A model generated the notes under the pieces. That model was not told the origin of the DNA and made no database searches. It saw only the letters and a list, made by a program, of their open reading frames with translations. Positions 1 through 7,066 of a DNA stretch of 8,478 nt are shown here, piece by piece. The stretch is from positions 1 to 8,478 of the forward strand of contig DFEM01000046.1 in assembly GCA_002369155.1 (NCBI GenBank), written 5' to 3'. The position numbers and the translations under genes were made by a program. The stretch is from Lachnospiraceae bacterium UBA3802. Its GTDB lineage: Bacteria > Bacillota > Clostridia > Lachnospirales > Lachnospiraceae. Positions within the stretch are counted from its first letter, which is position 1. Each line of letters opens with the position of its first letter.

Positions 1-33
1 AAAAAATCGCCCCGAAGGACGATTTCTTTTTTT
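1..33 (-). terminator. Rho-independent terminator of the esterase-GntR operon
   Basis: Read on the minus strand, positions 25 to 4 form a 9-bp stem (AAATCGTCC pairing with GGGCGATTT, including one T.G wobble) closed by a TTCG loop in a C(UUCG)G context, which is an exceptionally stable tetraloop. A run of T follows, positions 6 to 1, and probably continues beyond the window. It lies 35 nt after the regulator stop codon. On the plus strand the same hairpin has one C/A mismatch but is followed by seven T at 27-33, so it may also stop transcription entering from the left. Confidence 0.85.
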
Positions 34-60
34 AATGATTTTTTGAATTATTATCTTTTT

Positions 61-738
61 TCAGTGCTTATAATACTGAGGATATGCTTTCTTAATCTCC
101 TCTTTGTCGATATCGTATCTGGATAAGTGCTTTTTCATAAGTCTCTTGGCTTCTTCCTTATCCTTGTTTCTTATGGCTTCCATTATCAGTCTGTGGTCAT
201 TGACGATTTTGTTATCCTTAACTGTAATAAGGGAAAGAGCTCTCACTCTGTCGTAATGAATCATCATGCCGGCTTTCATGGCGTAGGTTCTTTCTTTGTG
301 TGCCATGGTATAAATCATCTTGTGGAATTCATTATCCAGTTCAAAGAGTTTGTCCTGAACATTGTTTTCAAGATAAAATTCCTGAAGTTTGACATTTGCT
401 TCGAGGTTCATGATATCTTCAATGGTTGCCGTATCGCAGGCTATTTCCACAACAGATACATCCAAAACCTCTCTTATAAATCTGGATTCTTCAACAAGAT
501 CGGGATCTATAAGCGCCACCATGCTTCCTCTTTGAGGATATGTCTCTATAACATGTGAATGATTAAGGTCGATAAGAGCTTCGCGAAGCGGTGTTCTGCT
601 TACTCCTATCTCACCCGCAAGTTCGGTTTCACTCAAGAACTGCCCGGGCTTTAATTCAAGTGATACTATATTGGTACATAAAAATCTCGAAGCATAATCT
701 CTCGTGGATTCTCCCGCGAGTTTCTCGACTTTGATCAT
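61..738 (-). CDS. GntR-family transcriptional regulator, FadR/FCD subfamily
   Basis: This is a 225-aa cytosolic DNA-binding regulator, a normal length for the subfamily. Residues about 12-74 form the winged helix-turn-helix: LSETELAGEIGVSRTPLREA at 35-54 is the classic GntR recognition region, and the PQRGSMV wing follows. Residues about 80-205 form the all-helical FCD ligand domain. D135, H139 (in LDNEFH), H161 and H182 (in DHRLI) match the usual Asp/His3 metal site of FCD domains, which in relatives helps bind carboxylate ligands. It is the second gene of the minus operon, 4 nt after the esterase stop. An AAAGGGG ribosome binding site lies inside the esterase 3' end, so the two are probably translated together. 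Members near uxaC are often hexuronate-responsive (UxuR/ExuR-like). That this one controls the divergent region at 2408-2585 is inference from position. Confidence 0.9.
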   Translation of the reverse strand: MIKVEKLAGESTRDYASRFLCTNIVSLELKPGQFLSETELAGEIGVSRTPLREALIDLNHSHVIETYPQRGSMVALIDPDLVEESRFIREVLDVSVVEIACDTATIEDIMNLEANVKLQEFYLENNVQDKLFELDNEFHKMIYTMAHKERTYAMKAGMMIHYDRVRALSLITVKDNKIVNDHRLIMEAIRNKDKEEAKRLMKKHLSRYDIDKEEIKKAYPQYYKH

Positions 739-742
739 ATTT

Positions 743-2392
743 TTATTTACCCCTTTCGATTGATCTTAAAAGCATGCGATATTCGTCATAAAACCTTTTG
801 GCGACTTCTTTTTTGTTCTGGGTATGAATCTCGTTGTATTCTCCGAGATCATAAAGCTCGGCAATTGCGCAGTCCTCTATTTTATCTGCCGCGCGCTGTT
901 GTGCATCTCTTAAATCTTCCCAGTCGTCGCCCGGTATTTCCCATGATTCCCCCCTGAAATACGGTAATTTGGCAAAGATAAAAGGAACCTTGTATCCGAA
1001 AAGGCTTCTCCATTCCTTAACCATATCTATCATCAGATATTCATAATCTTCGGGGTATCTTGTATTGGATTCGCCCTGATAGAAAAGAACCGCATTAAAT
1101 GATATATTCCTTAAAGGATAAATCATTCTGTTGTACAAAGCTGTCGGATGCCATGTAAAGAAAGTCTGAGGTCCAAGAGGCTCTTCGACTGCTGCCACTC
1201 TCGCATTCCATATACCGTCAAGAGGCAGTTCGTTTTCGTCAGCCTTTATGCAATAAGGCATGTCTTCCTTGAATTCTCCGACATTATTATTAATCGTCAC
1301 ACGAACCGTTATGACGTTTTTACCGTGTTTTAAAATGCCTCCGGGTATATTGTATCTTCTGGGCGGATAAAAATAATCCGTCTTTCCGACCTGAACACCG
1401 TTGACATATGTAGTATCCGCATCGACAATCGTACCGAGTCTTAACTGTACGTCTCTCTCGCAAAACTCGCTCGGGACATAAACCACTCTTTGTACCCACA
1501 CCGTTCCTATTCTGTTTTTAAGAACATTGTTAAGCCAGGATTCGGGAACCTTAATTTCGATTCCTCCCATCTTCTCATCCTCGCTCCACTCGTGGTCATA
1601 CCATTTTTCCTTGAGGCCTATATCATCCTCATCGGTTTTCTTATACCATTCACCCATCTTCTCCATTTCGGAATTGATGGTATTTCTTACATAAAAATCA
1701 TCCTTGTCTTTATTGATGGTTTCTTCATAACACATCTTGCAGGAATCATTTATAAGACACTTGCAGACAAGTTCCCTGCCTTCTTCTTTGGCAATCTTTC
1801 TAAGTCTCTTTGCCGTCTTTAAAATTCTTTCTTCGCTCATGAAGGCTTCAATATGTGTTCCTCCGACGGCAGCATGAACAAGTCCCACGGGAACATTGTC
1901 CTTGTCGAATTTAATCTGCGCAAAGTAAAAACCGAGAGCACTGAAATCCATAACGTTCTTTTCGTTGGCGGTGAGCCACTCTCCGCTCTTGGTTCTTAAG
2001 TCGGGCTCTCCGAATTTAAAATCCTTTGGCATCTGGAACATTCTGATTAAAGGATAATCGATTCCCTCAAGATCCTTCTTGTATAAATCAAGCGTCCTTG
2101 ATACGGGAAGTTCCATGTTGGACTGTCCGGCCAAAAGAAAAACATCTCCGACATATACATCATTTATCGTGTATCTGTCAGAATTATCGGTAATATTGAT
2201 GGTATGAGGACCGCCTGCCTCCATCGGCTCCAAAAAGATGGTAAAATTACCGTCGTCATCGCAGGTACCCTCATAAATTTTTTTGTCAAAATACAGTCTG
2301 ACCTCATTGCCCGGAGTGGCAACGCCCTCAACGATATTTTCAGCATTTCTCTGAATTATCATTCCGTCGCTGTAAATTTTCGACAATCTCAT
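743..2392 (-). CDS. Sialate O-acetylesterase-type (SGNH) carbohydrate esterase, cytosolic
   Basis: This 549-aa hydrolase probably removes O-acetyl groups from sugars or oligosaccharides. The N-terminal beta domain (about 1-80) leads into the SGNH core. GQSNM at 89-93 carries the nucleophile S91, AAVGGTHIEAF at 174-184 matches the glycine block, FYQGESN at 437-443 is the family signature, and DLGEYNEIHTQNK at 515-527 contains the probable catalytic H523. A beta-sandwich (about 280-380) is inserted in the core, as is usual in this family. There is no signal peptide, so it acts in the cytosol on imported substrate. With uxaC next door, acetylated glucuronoxylan or pectin oligosaccharides are a likelier source than sialic acid, but this is inference. 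A CxC-x5-CxxC cluster at residues 210-221 is unusual. The start is placed at 2392 rather than at an upstream TTG (2407) because GAGGAG at 2405-2400 would be its Shine-Dalgarno sequence. It is the first gene of its operon, followed by the GntR regulator. Confidence 0.85.
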   Translation of the reverse strand: MRLSKIYSDGMIIQRNAENIVEGVATPGNEVRLYFDKKIYEGTCDDDGNFTIFLEPMEAGGPHTINITDNSDRYTINDVYVGDVFLLAGQSNMELPVSRTLDLYKKDLEGIDYPLIRMFQMPKDFKFGEPDLRTKSGEWLTANEKNVMDFSALGFYFAQIKFDKDNVPVGLVHAAVGGTHIEAFMSEERILKTAKRLRKIAKEEGRELVCKCLINDSCKMCYEETINKDKDDFYVRNTINSEMEKMGEWYKKTDEDDIGLKEKWYDHEWSEDEKMGGIEIKVPESWLNNVLKNRIGTVWVQRVVYVPSEFCERDVQLRLGTIVDADTTYVNGVQVGKTDYFYPPRRYNIPGGILKHGKNVITVRVTINNNVGEFKEDMPYCIKADENELPLDGIWNARVAAVEEPLGPQTFFTWHPTALYNRMIYPLRNISFNAVLFYQGESNTRYPEDYEYLMIDMVKEWRSLFGYKVPFIFAKLPYFRGESWEIPGDDWEDLRDAQQRAADKIEDCAIAELYDLGEYNEIHTQNKKEVAKRFYDEYRMLLRSIERGK

Positions 2393-2399
2393 AGTGTTA

Positions 2400-2405
2400 C
2401 TCCTC
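2400..2405 (-). promoter_or_regulatory. Ribosome binding site deciding the esterase start
   Basis: GAGGAG on the minus strand lies 7 nt before the ATG at 2392. The longer reading frame begins at a TTG that overlaps this site by one base, so the longer start would have no Shine-Dalgarno of its own and would translate the binding site. The protein beginning MRLSKIYSDG also matches the usual family N-terminus better. Confidence 0.8.
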
Positions 2406-2432
2406 AAGTATTGTCTCTTTAAAAAACCAAAA

Positions 2433-2485
2433 ATATGTAGTATACTTGTATTTCAGTACAATCTCATTTTAATTGTACTACATAT
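2433..2485. promoter_or_regulatory. Probable operator region: nested inverted repeats between divergent operons
   Basis: Several perfect inverted repeats are packed into 53 bp. ATATGTAGTA (2433-2442) pairs with TACTACATAT (2476-2485), start to start 43 bp, about four helical turns. AGTACAAT (2455-2462) pairs with ATTGTACT (2472-2479) across 9 bp. TTGTA (2446-2450) pairs with TACAA (2457-2461). TGTACTACA at 2474-2482 is itself a palindrome and resembles the GT-N3-AC core of FadR-subfamily operators. Degenerate copies of TTGTACTACAT read on the minus strand at 2445-2435 and 2461-2451. The adjacent GntR/FCD regulator is the natural candidate binder, which would make it autoregulated; this is inferred, not shown. 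Confidence 0.6.
2439..2444 (-). promoter_or_regulatory. Candidate -10 box of the esterase-GntR operon
   Basis: TATACT on the minus strand (5 of 6 to TATAAT) lies 47 nt before the esterase ATG and inside the first operator arm, so a bound repressor would block it. No good -35 lies 17 nt upstream. An alternative is TTGATA (2505-2500) with TGTAGT (2482-2477) at a 17-nt spacing, which would place the palindromes in the 5' leader. I cannot choose between them from sequence alone. Confidence 0.35.
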
Positions 2486-2548
2486 ATTAATTTTGTCCAT
2501 ATCAAAAATTTAAGGACTGATATTCTTCCCTTAAAAATCTGTAATTTG

Positions 2549-2557
2549 TGGTATTAT
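2549..2557 (+). promoter_or_regulatory. Candidate extended -10 promoter of the YesL-uxaC operon
   Basis: TGGTATTAT is an extended -10 element (TGn followed by TATTAT), 28 nt before the YesL-family ATG, in a very AT-rich stretch. No convincing -35 is visible at 16-18 nt upstream, which fits an extended -10 promoter or one helped by an activator. The operator-like repeats end about 65 bp upstream of it. The gene's ribosome binding site, AGAAGGA at 2571-2577, follows with an 8-nt spacer. Confidence 0.45.
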
Positions 2558-2585
2558 ATATAAAAAAACAAGAAGGATTAAAAAA

Positions 2586-3263
2586 ATGAATCTTTTCGGA
2601 ATAGACGGTAAAATCTATAAATTCCTCGATAAATTCTGGCATATGGTCTGGATCGGAGTCCTCTGGATTATATGTTCCATTCCCATAATCACAATAGGCG
2701 CCTCCTCCACCGCTGCATATTATGCGATGGTTCGAAGTGTTCGCCGTAACGAAGACAATTCCACCAGGGACTTTTTTAAATCGTTTAAGCAAAACTTTGC
2801 ACAGGCTACAATCATGACGGTTGTATATATTATAGTCGGTGCCGCTTTTTCTTTTGCGACATGGTTTTATTATCACAATCAGGGAAGCTTTAATCTCGGG
2901 TTAAGATGGTTTTATTATATTGTGATTCTCGTATATCTTTGCACGATTACCTATTCGTTCTCGTGGCTTTCAAGATATGAAATGAGCACTTTTCATGCGC
3001 TCACCTACCCCATAGCAATCACATTGATGCACCTTAGATTTTCAATAGGACTCATAGTCTTTTGGGCAGCCGCCACCATCGCTTTATACTGGTCCTACAA
3101 CACATTTATGTTCGCCCCGCTCCTTATTCTGATGCCGGGCCTAAAGTGTCTTGCGGATACCTTTATGATTGAGCCCGTGCTTAAAAAATACGAATCGATT
3201 GCCCTTGCAAATATGGAGGGCGGCGATGACCCTTCTGCAGGCAGCGAAGAAACCGATAAATAA
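2586..3263 (+). CDS. YesL-family (DUF624) integral membrane protein
   Basis: This 225-aa membrane protein has five or so hydrophobic segments at about 19-47, 73-95, 107-128, 152-169 and 170-190, with a charged cytosolic tail rich in Gly, Asp and Glu. The stretch SIPIITIGASSTAAYY (31-46) within the first membrane region is the recognisable DUF624 signature. The length matches the family. Its molecular function is unknown. Homologues such as Bacillus YesL sit beside genes for plant-polysaccharide uptake and breakdown, so a role linked to sugar transport or its sensing is often suspected. It is the first gene of a three-gene operon with uxaC and a second membrane protein, divergent from the esterase and regulator. 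Its stop codon (TAA, 3261-3263) is in the same frame as uxaC, 45 nt upstream of the uxaC ATG. Confidence 0.85.
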   Translation: MNLFGIDGKIYKFLDKFWHMVWIGVLWIICSIPIITIGASSTAAYYAMVRSVRRNEDNSTRDFFKSFKQNFAQATIMTVVYIIVGAAFSFATWFYYHNQGSFNLGLRWFYYIVILVYLCTITYSFSWLSRYEMSTFHALTYPIAITLMHLRFSIGLIVFWAAATIALYWSYNTFMFAPLLILMPGLKCLADTFMIEPVLKKYESIALANMEGGDDPSAGSEETDK

Positions 3264-3297
3264 TTGTGCCAAAAAATATTAATAATCGACTATAAAA

Positions 3298-3303
3298 AAG
3301 GGG
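3298..3303 (+). promoter_or_regulatory. Ribosome binding site deciding the uxaC start
   Basis: AAGGGG with a 5-nt spacer precedes the ATG at 3309. The open frame extends back to a TTG at 3264 directly after the YesL stop, but that start has no Shine-Dalgarno and would add 15 residues not typical of UxaC. Confidence 0.75.
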
Positions 3304-3308
3304 TTAAT

Positions 3309-4718
3309 ATGAAAACATTTCTTGATGACGATTTTTTACTTCGAAATGATGTGTCCAAAAAACTTTACCACGATTATGCAAAGAATCTTCCCATAATCGA
3401 TTACCACTGCCATATCGACGCAAAAGAAATCGCCGAAAACAAAAAATTTAAAAATATCACCGAGCTTTGGCTTGGAGGCGACCATTACAAATGGCGTTTC
3501 ATGCGTGCAGCCGGCGTGGACGAAAAATACATAACGGGAGATGCCACAGACAAAGAGAAATTCATCAAATGGATTGAAGTGCTTTCAATGGCAATCGGCA
3601 ATCCTTTGTATCACTGGAGCCATTTGGAATTAAAAAAATATTTCGGCTTTAACGGCTATGTCACCAAAGACAATGCAGAGGATTTGTGGGAACTTTGCAA
3701 CAAAACCATCGCTTCAGATGATTTTTGTGCGAGAAACATCATCAATATTTCAAATGTATCGGTTCTTTGCACTACCGACGATCCTGCGGACTCACTCGAA
3801 TATCACAAAGCAATTGCAAAAGACAAATCTTTTAAATGTTTTGTACTTCCATCTTTCAGACCCGATAATGCAATTCTTATCGAAAAGCCCGGTTATATTG
3901 ATTATATCAGCAGACTTTCCGATGTATGTCAGGTTAAAATCAACTCTCTTGATACTTTAAAAGATGCTTTGACTTTGAGAGTCAATTATTTCAAAGAGAA
4001 CGGATGTGTTGTATCCGATCACGGTTTAACCGATATTCCTTTTAATCCCGTATCCGAATCCGAAGCAAATACAATTTTCAAGAAAAGATTAAACGGAATC
4101 ACACTCTCTTTGGATGAAGTTGAAAAATTCCAGACATACATGCTTCTTTTCCTTCACTCAAAATACAAAGAGGTCGGATTAGTGAGCCAGCTTCATTACG
4201 GATGTAAAAGAGACAATAACGAATCCATGTTTGAAAAGATCGGACCCAATACCGGTTTTGATGCAATATCATCCGTAACTTCCGGCAACAAACTTGCGGA
4301 TTTTCTTAATCTTTTAAACAATAACGATTCGCTCGGCAAAATGATTGTCTACAGTCTTAATCCAAATGACAACGACATTATTGATACCGTTATCGCTTGT
4401 TTCCAGGACGGTAAGTCGGCAAATAAGCTTCAGCACGGAAGCGCATGGTGGTTTAATGACAATAAACCAGGCATGGAAAAGCATCTCGAATCGCTTGCCA
4501 ACAACTCCAACCTCTCCGGTTTCGTGGGAATGCTTACAGACTCAAGAAGTTTTGTATCATATACAAGACATGATTATTTCAGAAGAATATTATGCAATTA
4601 CCTGGGTACTCTTGTCGTTAACAACGAGTTCCCCGAAGATTATGAAATACTTGGAGAGATTGTCAAAAAAATCTCTTATAAAAACGCCGCTTTATACTTT
4701 GGTTTTCAATCAGCATGA
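3309..4718 (+). CDS. uxaC: Glucuronate isomerase (uronate isomerase)
   Basis: This 469-aa cytosolic enzyme interconverts D-glucuronate with D-fructuronate and D-galacturonate with D-tagaturonate, the first step of hexuronate catabolism. Length and sequence match the UxaC family throughout. DYHCHID at 31-37 gives the HxH metal-binding motif of the amidohydrolase-like barrel. LWLGGDHYKWRFMRAAGV at 53-70, CTTDDPADSLEYH at 154-166, PSFRPD at 181-186, DHGL at 237-240 and LHYG at 295-298 are conserved blocks. GMLTDSRSFVSYTRHDYFRR at 407-426 is the C-terminal signature. The start at 3309 follows from the AAGGGG site and the family N-terminus. The TGA stop overlaps the ATG of the next gene (ATGA at 4715-4718). 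The later pathway enzymes (UxuB, UxuA, KdgK, KdgA) are not in the window. Substrate preference between glucuronate and galacturonate cannot be read from sequence; the neighbouring acetylesterase would suit either xylan- or pectin-derived oligosaccharides. Confidence 0.96.
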   Translation: MKTFLDDDFLLRNDVSKKLYHDYAKNLPIIDYHCHIDAKEIAENKKFKNITELWLGGDHYKWRFMRAAGVDEKYITGDATDKEKFIKWIEVLSMAIGNPLYHWSHLELKKYFGFNGYVTKDNAEDLWELCNKTIASDDFCARNIINISNVSVLCTTDDPADSLEYHKAIAKDKSFKCFVLPSFRPDNAILIEKPGYIDYISRLSDVCQVKINSLDTLKDALTLRVNYFKENGCVVSDHGLTDIPFNPVSESEANTIFKKRLNGITLSLDEVEKFQTYMLLFLHSKYKEVGLVSQLHYGCKRDNNESMFEKIGPNTGFDAISSVTSGNKLADFLNLLNNNDSLGKMIVYSLNPNDNDIIDTVIACFQDGKSANKLQHGSAWWFNDNKPGMEKHLESLANNSNLSGFVGMLTDSRSFVSYTRHDYFRRILCNYLGTLVVNNEFPEDYEILGEIVKKISYKNAALYFGFQSA

Positions 4719-5398
4719 AAGATAATCCGATAAGAAAAGAAAGATATGAGAATTTAAAAAAAGCCTCCGCGCTTCCTTTTTGGAAACGCGTGAGGTATTA
4801 TTTTGATTTCTTTAAATTTCATCTTTTTGCCTTGCTGATTGTCGGAATAATAATCTTTTTTGTATTAAAGGAAATCGTATTTGCTCCCGAAGTCATTCTT
4901 AACGGTTATCTGGTAAACAGAACCGAGATAACCGCAATGAGCGATGAAGAGTTCATCTCCTCTTTTCCGGAATATCAAAATTATAATCCAAAGAAACAAA
5001 AAATATATTTTTCTTCTGACATCTTCTTTAACGATACAGATATCGAATCCGCAGCAAAGCTTATAGCAACCGTATCTTCAGGGGAAGTCAATTATATAAT
5101 ATGCAACGAGGAAACATTTAACCGTTTGAGTCTTTTGGGCCTCTTTTCCGATGCGGAAAGTTTCCCCGAATTAAAAGACAAATACGGAGATGATTTTAAA
5201 TACTACGACCATACAAAAAACGACACTTCCGAAGACGATTCATTGGGCGTTAAAGCCTATGGAATCGACATTACGGAAAGTGCCGCATTAAAGTCATTAA
5301 ATGCATTTCACGATGATGAAAAAATATATCTTTGCATCGGAATCAATTCATATCCCGACGAAATCGTAATATCCTTTATTGACTGGATTAAGCAATAG
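4715..5398 (+). CDS. Single-pass membrane-anchored protein of unknown function
   Basis: I do not recognise a named family with certainty. The 227-aa product has a basic N-terminal stretch (residues 7-35, with several Lys/Arg and an aromatic YYFDFFKFH run), one membrane helix at about 36-52, and a soluble domain of about 170 residues. By the positive-inside rule that domain should face outside the cell. Segments such as VNYIICNEETFNRLSLLGLF (125-144) and DAESFPELKD resemble the way extracellular solute-binding-like proteins describe a ligand-binding cleft, a weak hint only. Similar anchored proteins accompany YesL-family genes in related Clostridia, as I recall, so the pair may act together. 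Translation is probably coupled to uxaC: start and stop overlap by 4 nt and no Shine-Dalgarno is visible. It is the last gene of the operon and its stop lies 6 nt from the stop of the convergent GGDEF-EAL gene. Confidence 0.8.
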   Translation: MKDNPIRKERYENLKKASALPFWKRVRYYFDFFKFHLFALLIVGIIIFFVLKEIVFAPEVILNGYLVNRTEITAMSDEEFISSFPEYQNYNPKKQKIYFSSDIFFNDTDIESAAKLIATVSSGEVNYIICNEETFNRLSLLGLFSDAESFPELKDKYGDDFKYYDHTKNDTSEDDSLGVKAYGIDITESAALKSLNAFHDDEKIYLCIGINSYPDEIVISFIDWIKQ

Positions 5399-5404
5399 AA
5401 TTAA

Positions 5405-7066
5405 CTAACCTATCAAATCCTTTGCGTTCTTATAAGACATGGGCTTGCCCCAAACATATCCCTGAACATAATCGCAATCAAGATTCTTAATGAATTCAAG
5501 CTGTGAATCGGTTTCGACACCTTCAAGAATAACCTTGCAGTCCAAAAGATGTCCCATGGATCCGATCGATTTGATAAAGTCTCTGTTTACTTCACCCTTC
5601 TCTACATTGTCCACAAGGCTCTTATCCACCTTAAGCAAATCAACGGAAAGATTCATAAGTCTTGCAAGCGAAGCATAGCCCGTACCGAAATCGTCAAGTG
5701 CAACCTGTACACCCATTTCTTTGAGTTTCTTAATATTCTTAACCGTCTGTTCCTGCGATTCTTCAAAAGAATATTCCGTAATTTCTATCTCAAGATTTTC
5801 AGCCTTGAAATTGTTCTTTCTAAGACAGGTTTCGACGATGGAAACAAACTCGGGTCTTGAAATACCGTTCGCACTGATGTTGACGGATATCGTAACTTTT
5901 TCTTTGCTCTCGTTTATGACTTTTGCAAATTCTCTTGTAACAAAATCAAGCACAAATTCATCTATCGAGAAAATAAGATTGGATTTCTCCGCCACCGGAA
6001 TAAATTCCCCGGGACTTATCTTTCTTCCGTCAGGAAGTTTCATTCTGATTAACGCCTCGAATCCTCTTAAGGATTTATCAGAAATCGAAAACTGAGGCTG
6101 ATATTCGAGATAAAAATATTTTTCGTCGGAAGCTTTTTTGATAAGCTGCTCTATCTCTTTTTCATAATGCATTCTCGATTGCATATTTTCGTCGAATACG
6201 CAAATCTGATTGCCGCCGTTTTTCATTGACTGCATAAGAGCAAGGTCCGCGCATTTAAACAATGTGGTAACGTCGTTTGAATCCTTCGGAAAACACGCAA
6301 TACCGGCATTGCTTTCAATATAGCAGTCCAAATGGAATTCCCCGTTATCGATAATCATCTTTTCGTTAAGGGAATCAAACATTTTGCCTATAAGCTCGTT
6401 AGCATCTTTTCTGCCGTCAACAAGAATCGCGAATTCGGAACCTCCGATTCTGCCTACAACTCCGTCTTTTCCGATGACTTTGTTCATTCTGGCCGCAGTT
6501 ATTTTAAGTACCTTGTCTCCCGTGTCATGGCCGTAATCGTCATTTATCGCTCTGAAGTTGTTAATCTGATAATATACAAGACTTCCCTGTTTCTTATCTT
6601 TAATTTTCTTGGTTAAATATTCGAGGAATCCGATATTGTTTAATGTGCCCGTTGCATAATCGGTAATACTCTTCATTCTCGCTTTTCTCATAAGATGTCC
6701 TATAAGAATAATAGCGATAAGGGCCATAATACAGTTAAACAAACCGGGAAGAGGTTCAAGATTTCTTGTTCGTATCATTCCGATAATCGAAGATACAAAC
6801 ATATATCCGCCGACAAAATATGCAAGCCTTGCGCCAACCACGCAATCCACACATCCCATGATGATTAACAGCATAAGTGAAAATGTCTGAAGCACACCCA
6901 TTATACTGCTAAGCGGAATAACAGCATTGCCGATTCTTACAATCTGCGGACCGCCGACATGCGAACTCCCGAGAATGCTTATCGAAGCAGCTCCCATGAT
7001 ACTGAAACCCAGAAGCAGTCCGACAAACACGGAACTATGATCTTTTAAAGAAAACTTTTTCTTCAT
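5405..7066 (-). CDS. Membrane-anchored GGDEF-EAL protein, probable c-di-GMP phosphodiesterase
   Basis: This 553-aa protein has four or so N-terminal membrane segments (about 12-33, 48-70, 72-97, 108-126), a GGDEF domain (about 133-295) and an EAL domain (about 305-553). The GGDEF half is degenerate. The signature reads GGSEF at 208-212, the metal Asp region usually written DIDxFK reads QINNFR at 167-172, and there is no RxxD inhibitory site (GKDG instead). Guanine-contact residues N175 and D184 and the NDxxGH block remain, so it may still bind GTP. The EAL half keeps every catalytic residue I can place: E337 (EALIR), N396 (VNIS), E428 (EITE), D458-D459 (DDFGTGY), K479, E515 (EGVET) and Q535 (QGY). 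It should therefore hydrolyse c-di-GMP to pGpG at the membrane, perhaps tuned by GTP or by the membrane region. An ATG with GAGGGG (7081-7076) and a 9-nt spacer fixes the start. It is probably monocistronic. Confidence 0.9.
   Translation of the reverse strand: MKKKFSLKDHSSVFVGLLLGFSIMGAASISILGSSHVGGPQIVRIGNAVIPLSSIMGVLQTFSLMLLIIMGCVDCVVGARLAYFVGGYMFVSSIIGMIRTRNLEPLPGLFNCIMALIAIILIGHLMRKARMKSITDYATGTLNNIGFLEYLTKKIKDKKQGSLVYYQINNFRAINDDYGHDTGDKVLKITAARMNKVIGKDGVVGRIGGSEFAILVDGRKDANELIGKMFDSLNEKMIIDNGEFHLDCYIESNAGIACFPKDSNDVTTLFKCADLALMQSMKNGGNQICVFDENMQSRMHYEKEIEQLIKKASDEKYFYLEYQPQFSISDKSLRGFEALIRMKLPDGRKISPGEFIPVAEKSNLIFSIDEFVLDFVTREFAKVINESKEKVTISVNISANGISRPEFVSIVETCLRKNNFKAENLEIEITEYSFEESQEQTVKNIKKLKEMGVQVALDDFGTGYASLARLMNLSVDLLKVDKSLVDNVEKGEVNRDFIKSIGSMGHLLDCKVILEGVETDSQLEFIKNLDCDYVQGYVWGKPMSYKNAKDLIG

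Noticed and set aside
2502..2876. 124-aa minus-strand reading frame in the divergent region
   Set aside because: It is antisense to the YesL-family gene and its promoter; the composition is that of a shadow frame.
3264..3308. 15-residue N-terminal extension of UxaC from a TTG
   Set aside because: It begins right after the YesL stop with no ribosome binding site; the ATG at 3309 has AAGGGG and gives the usual UxaC length.
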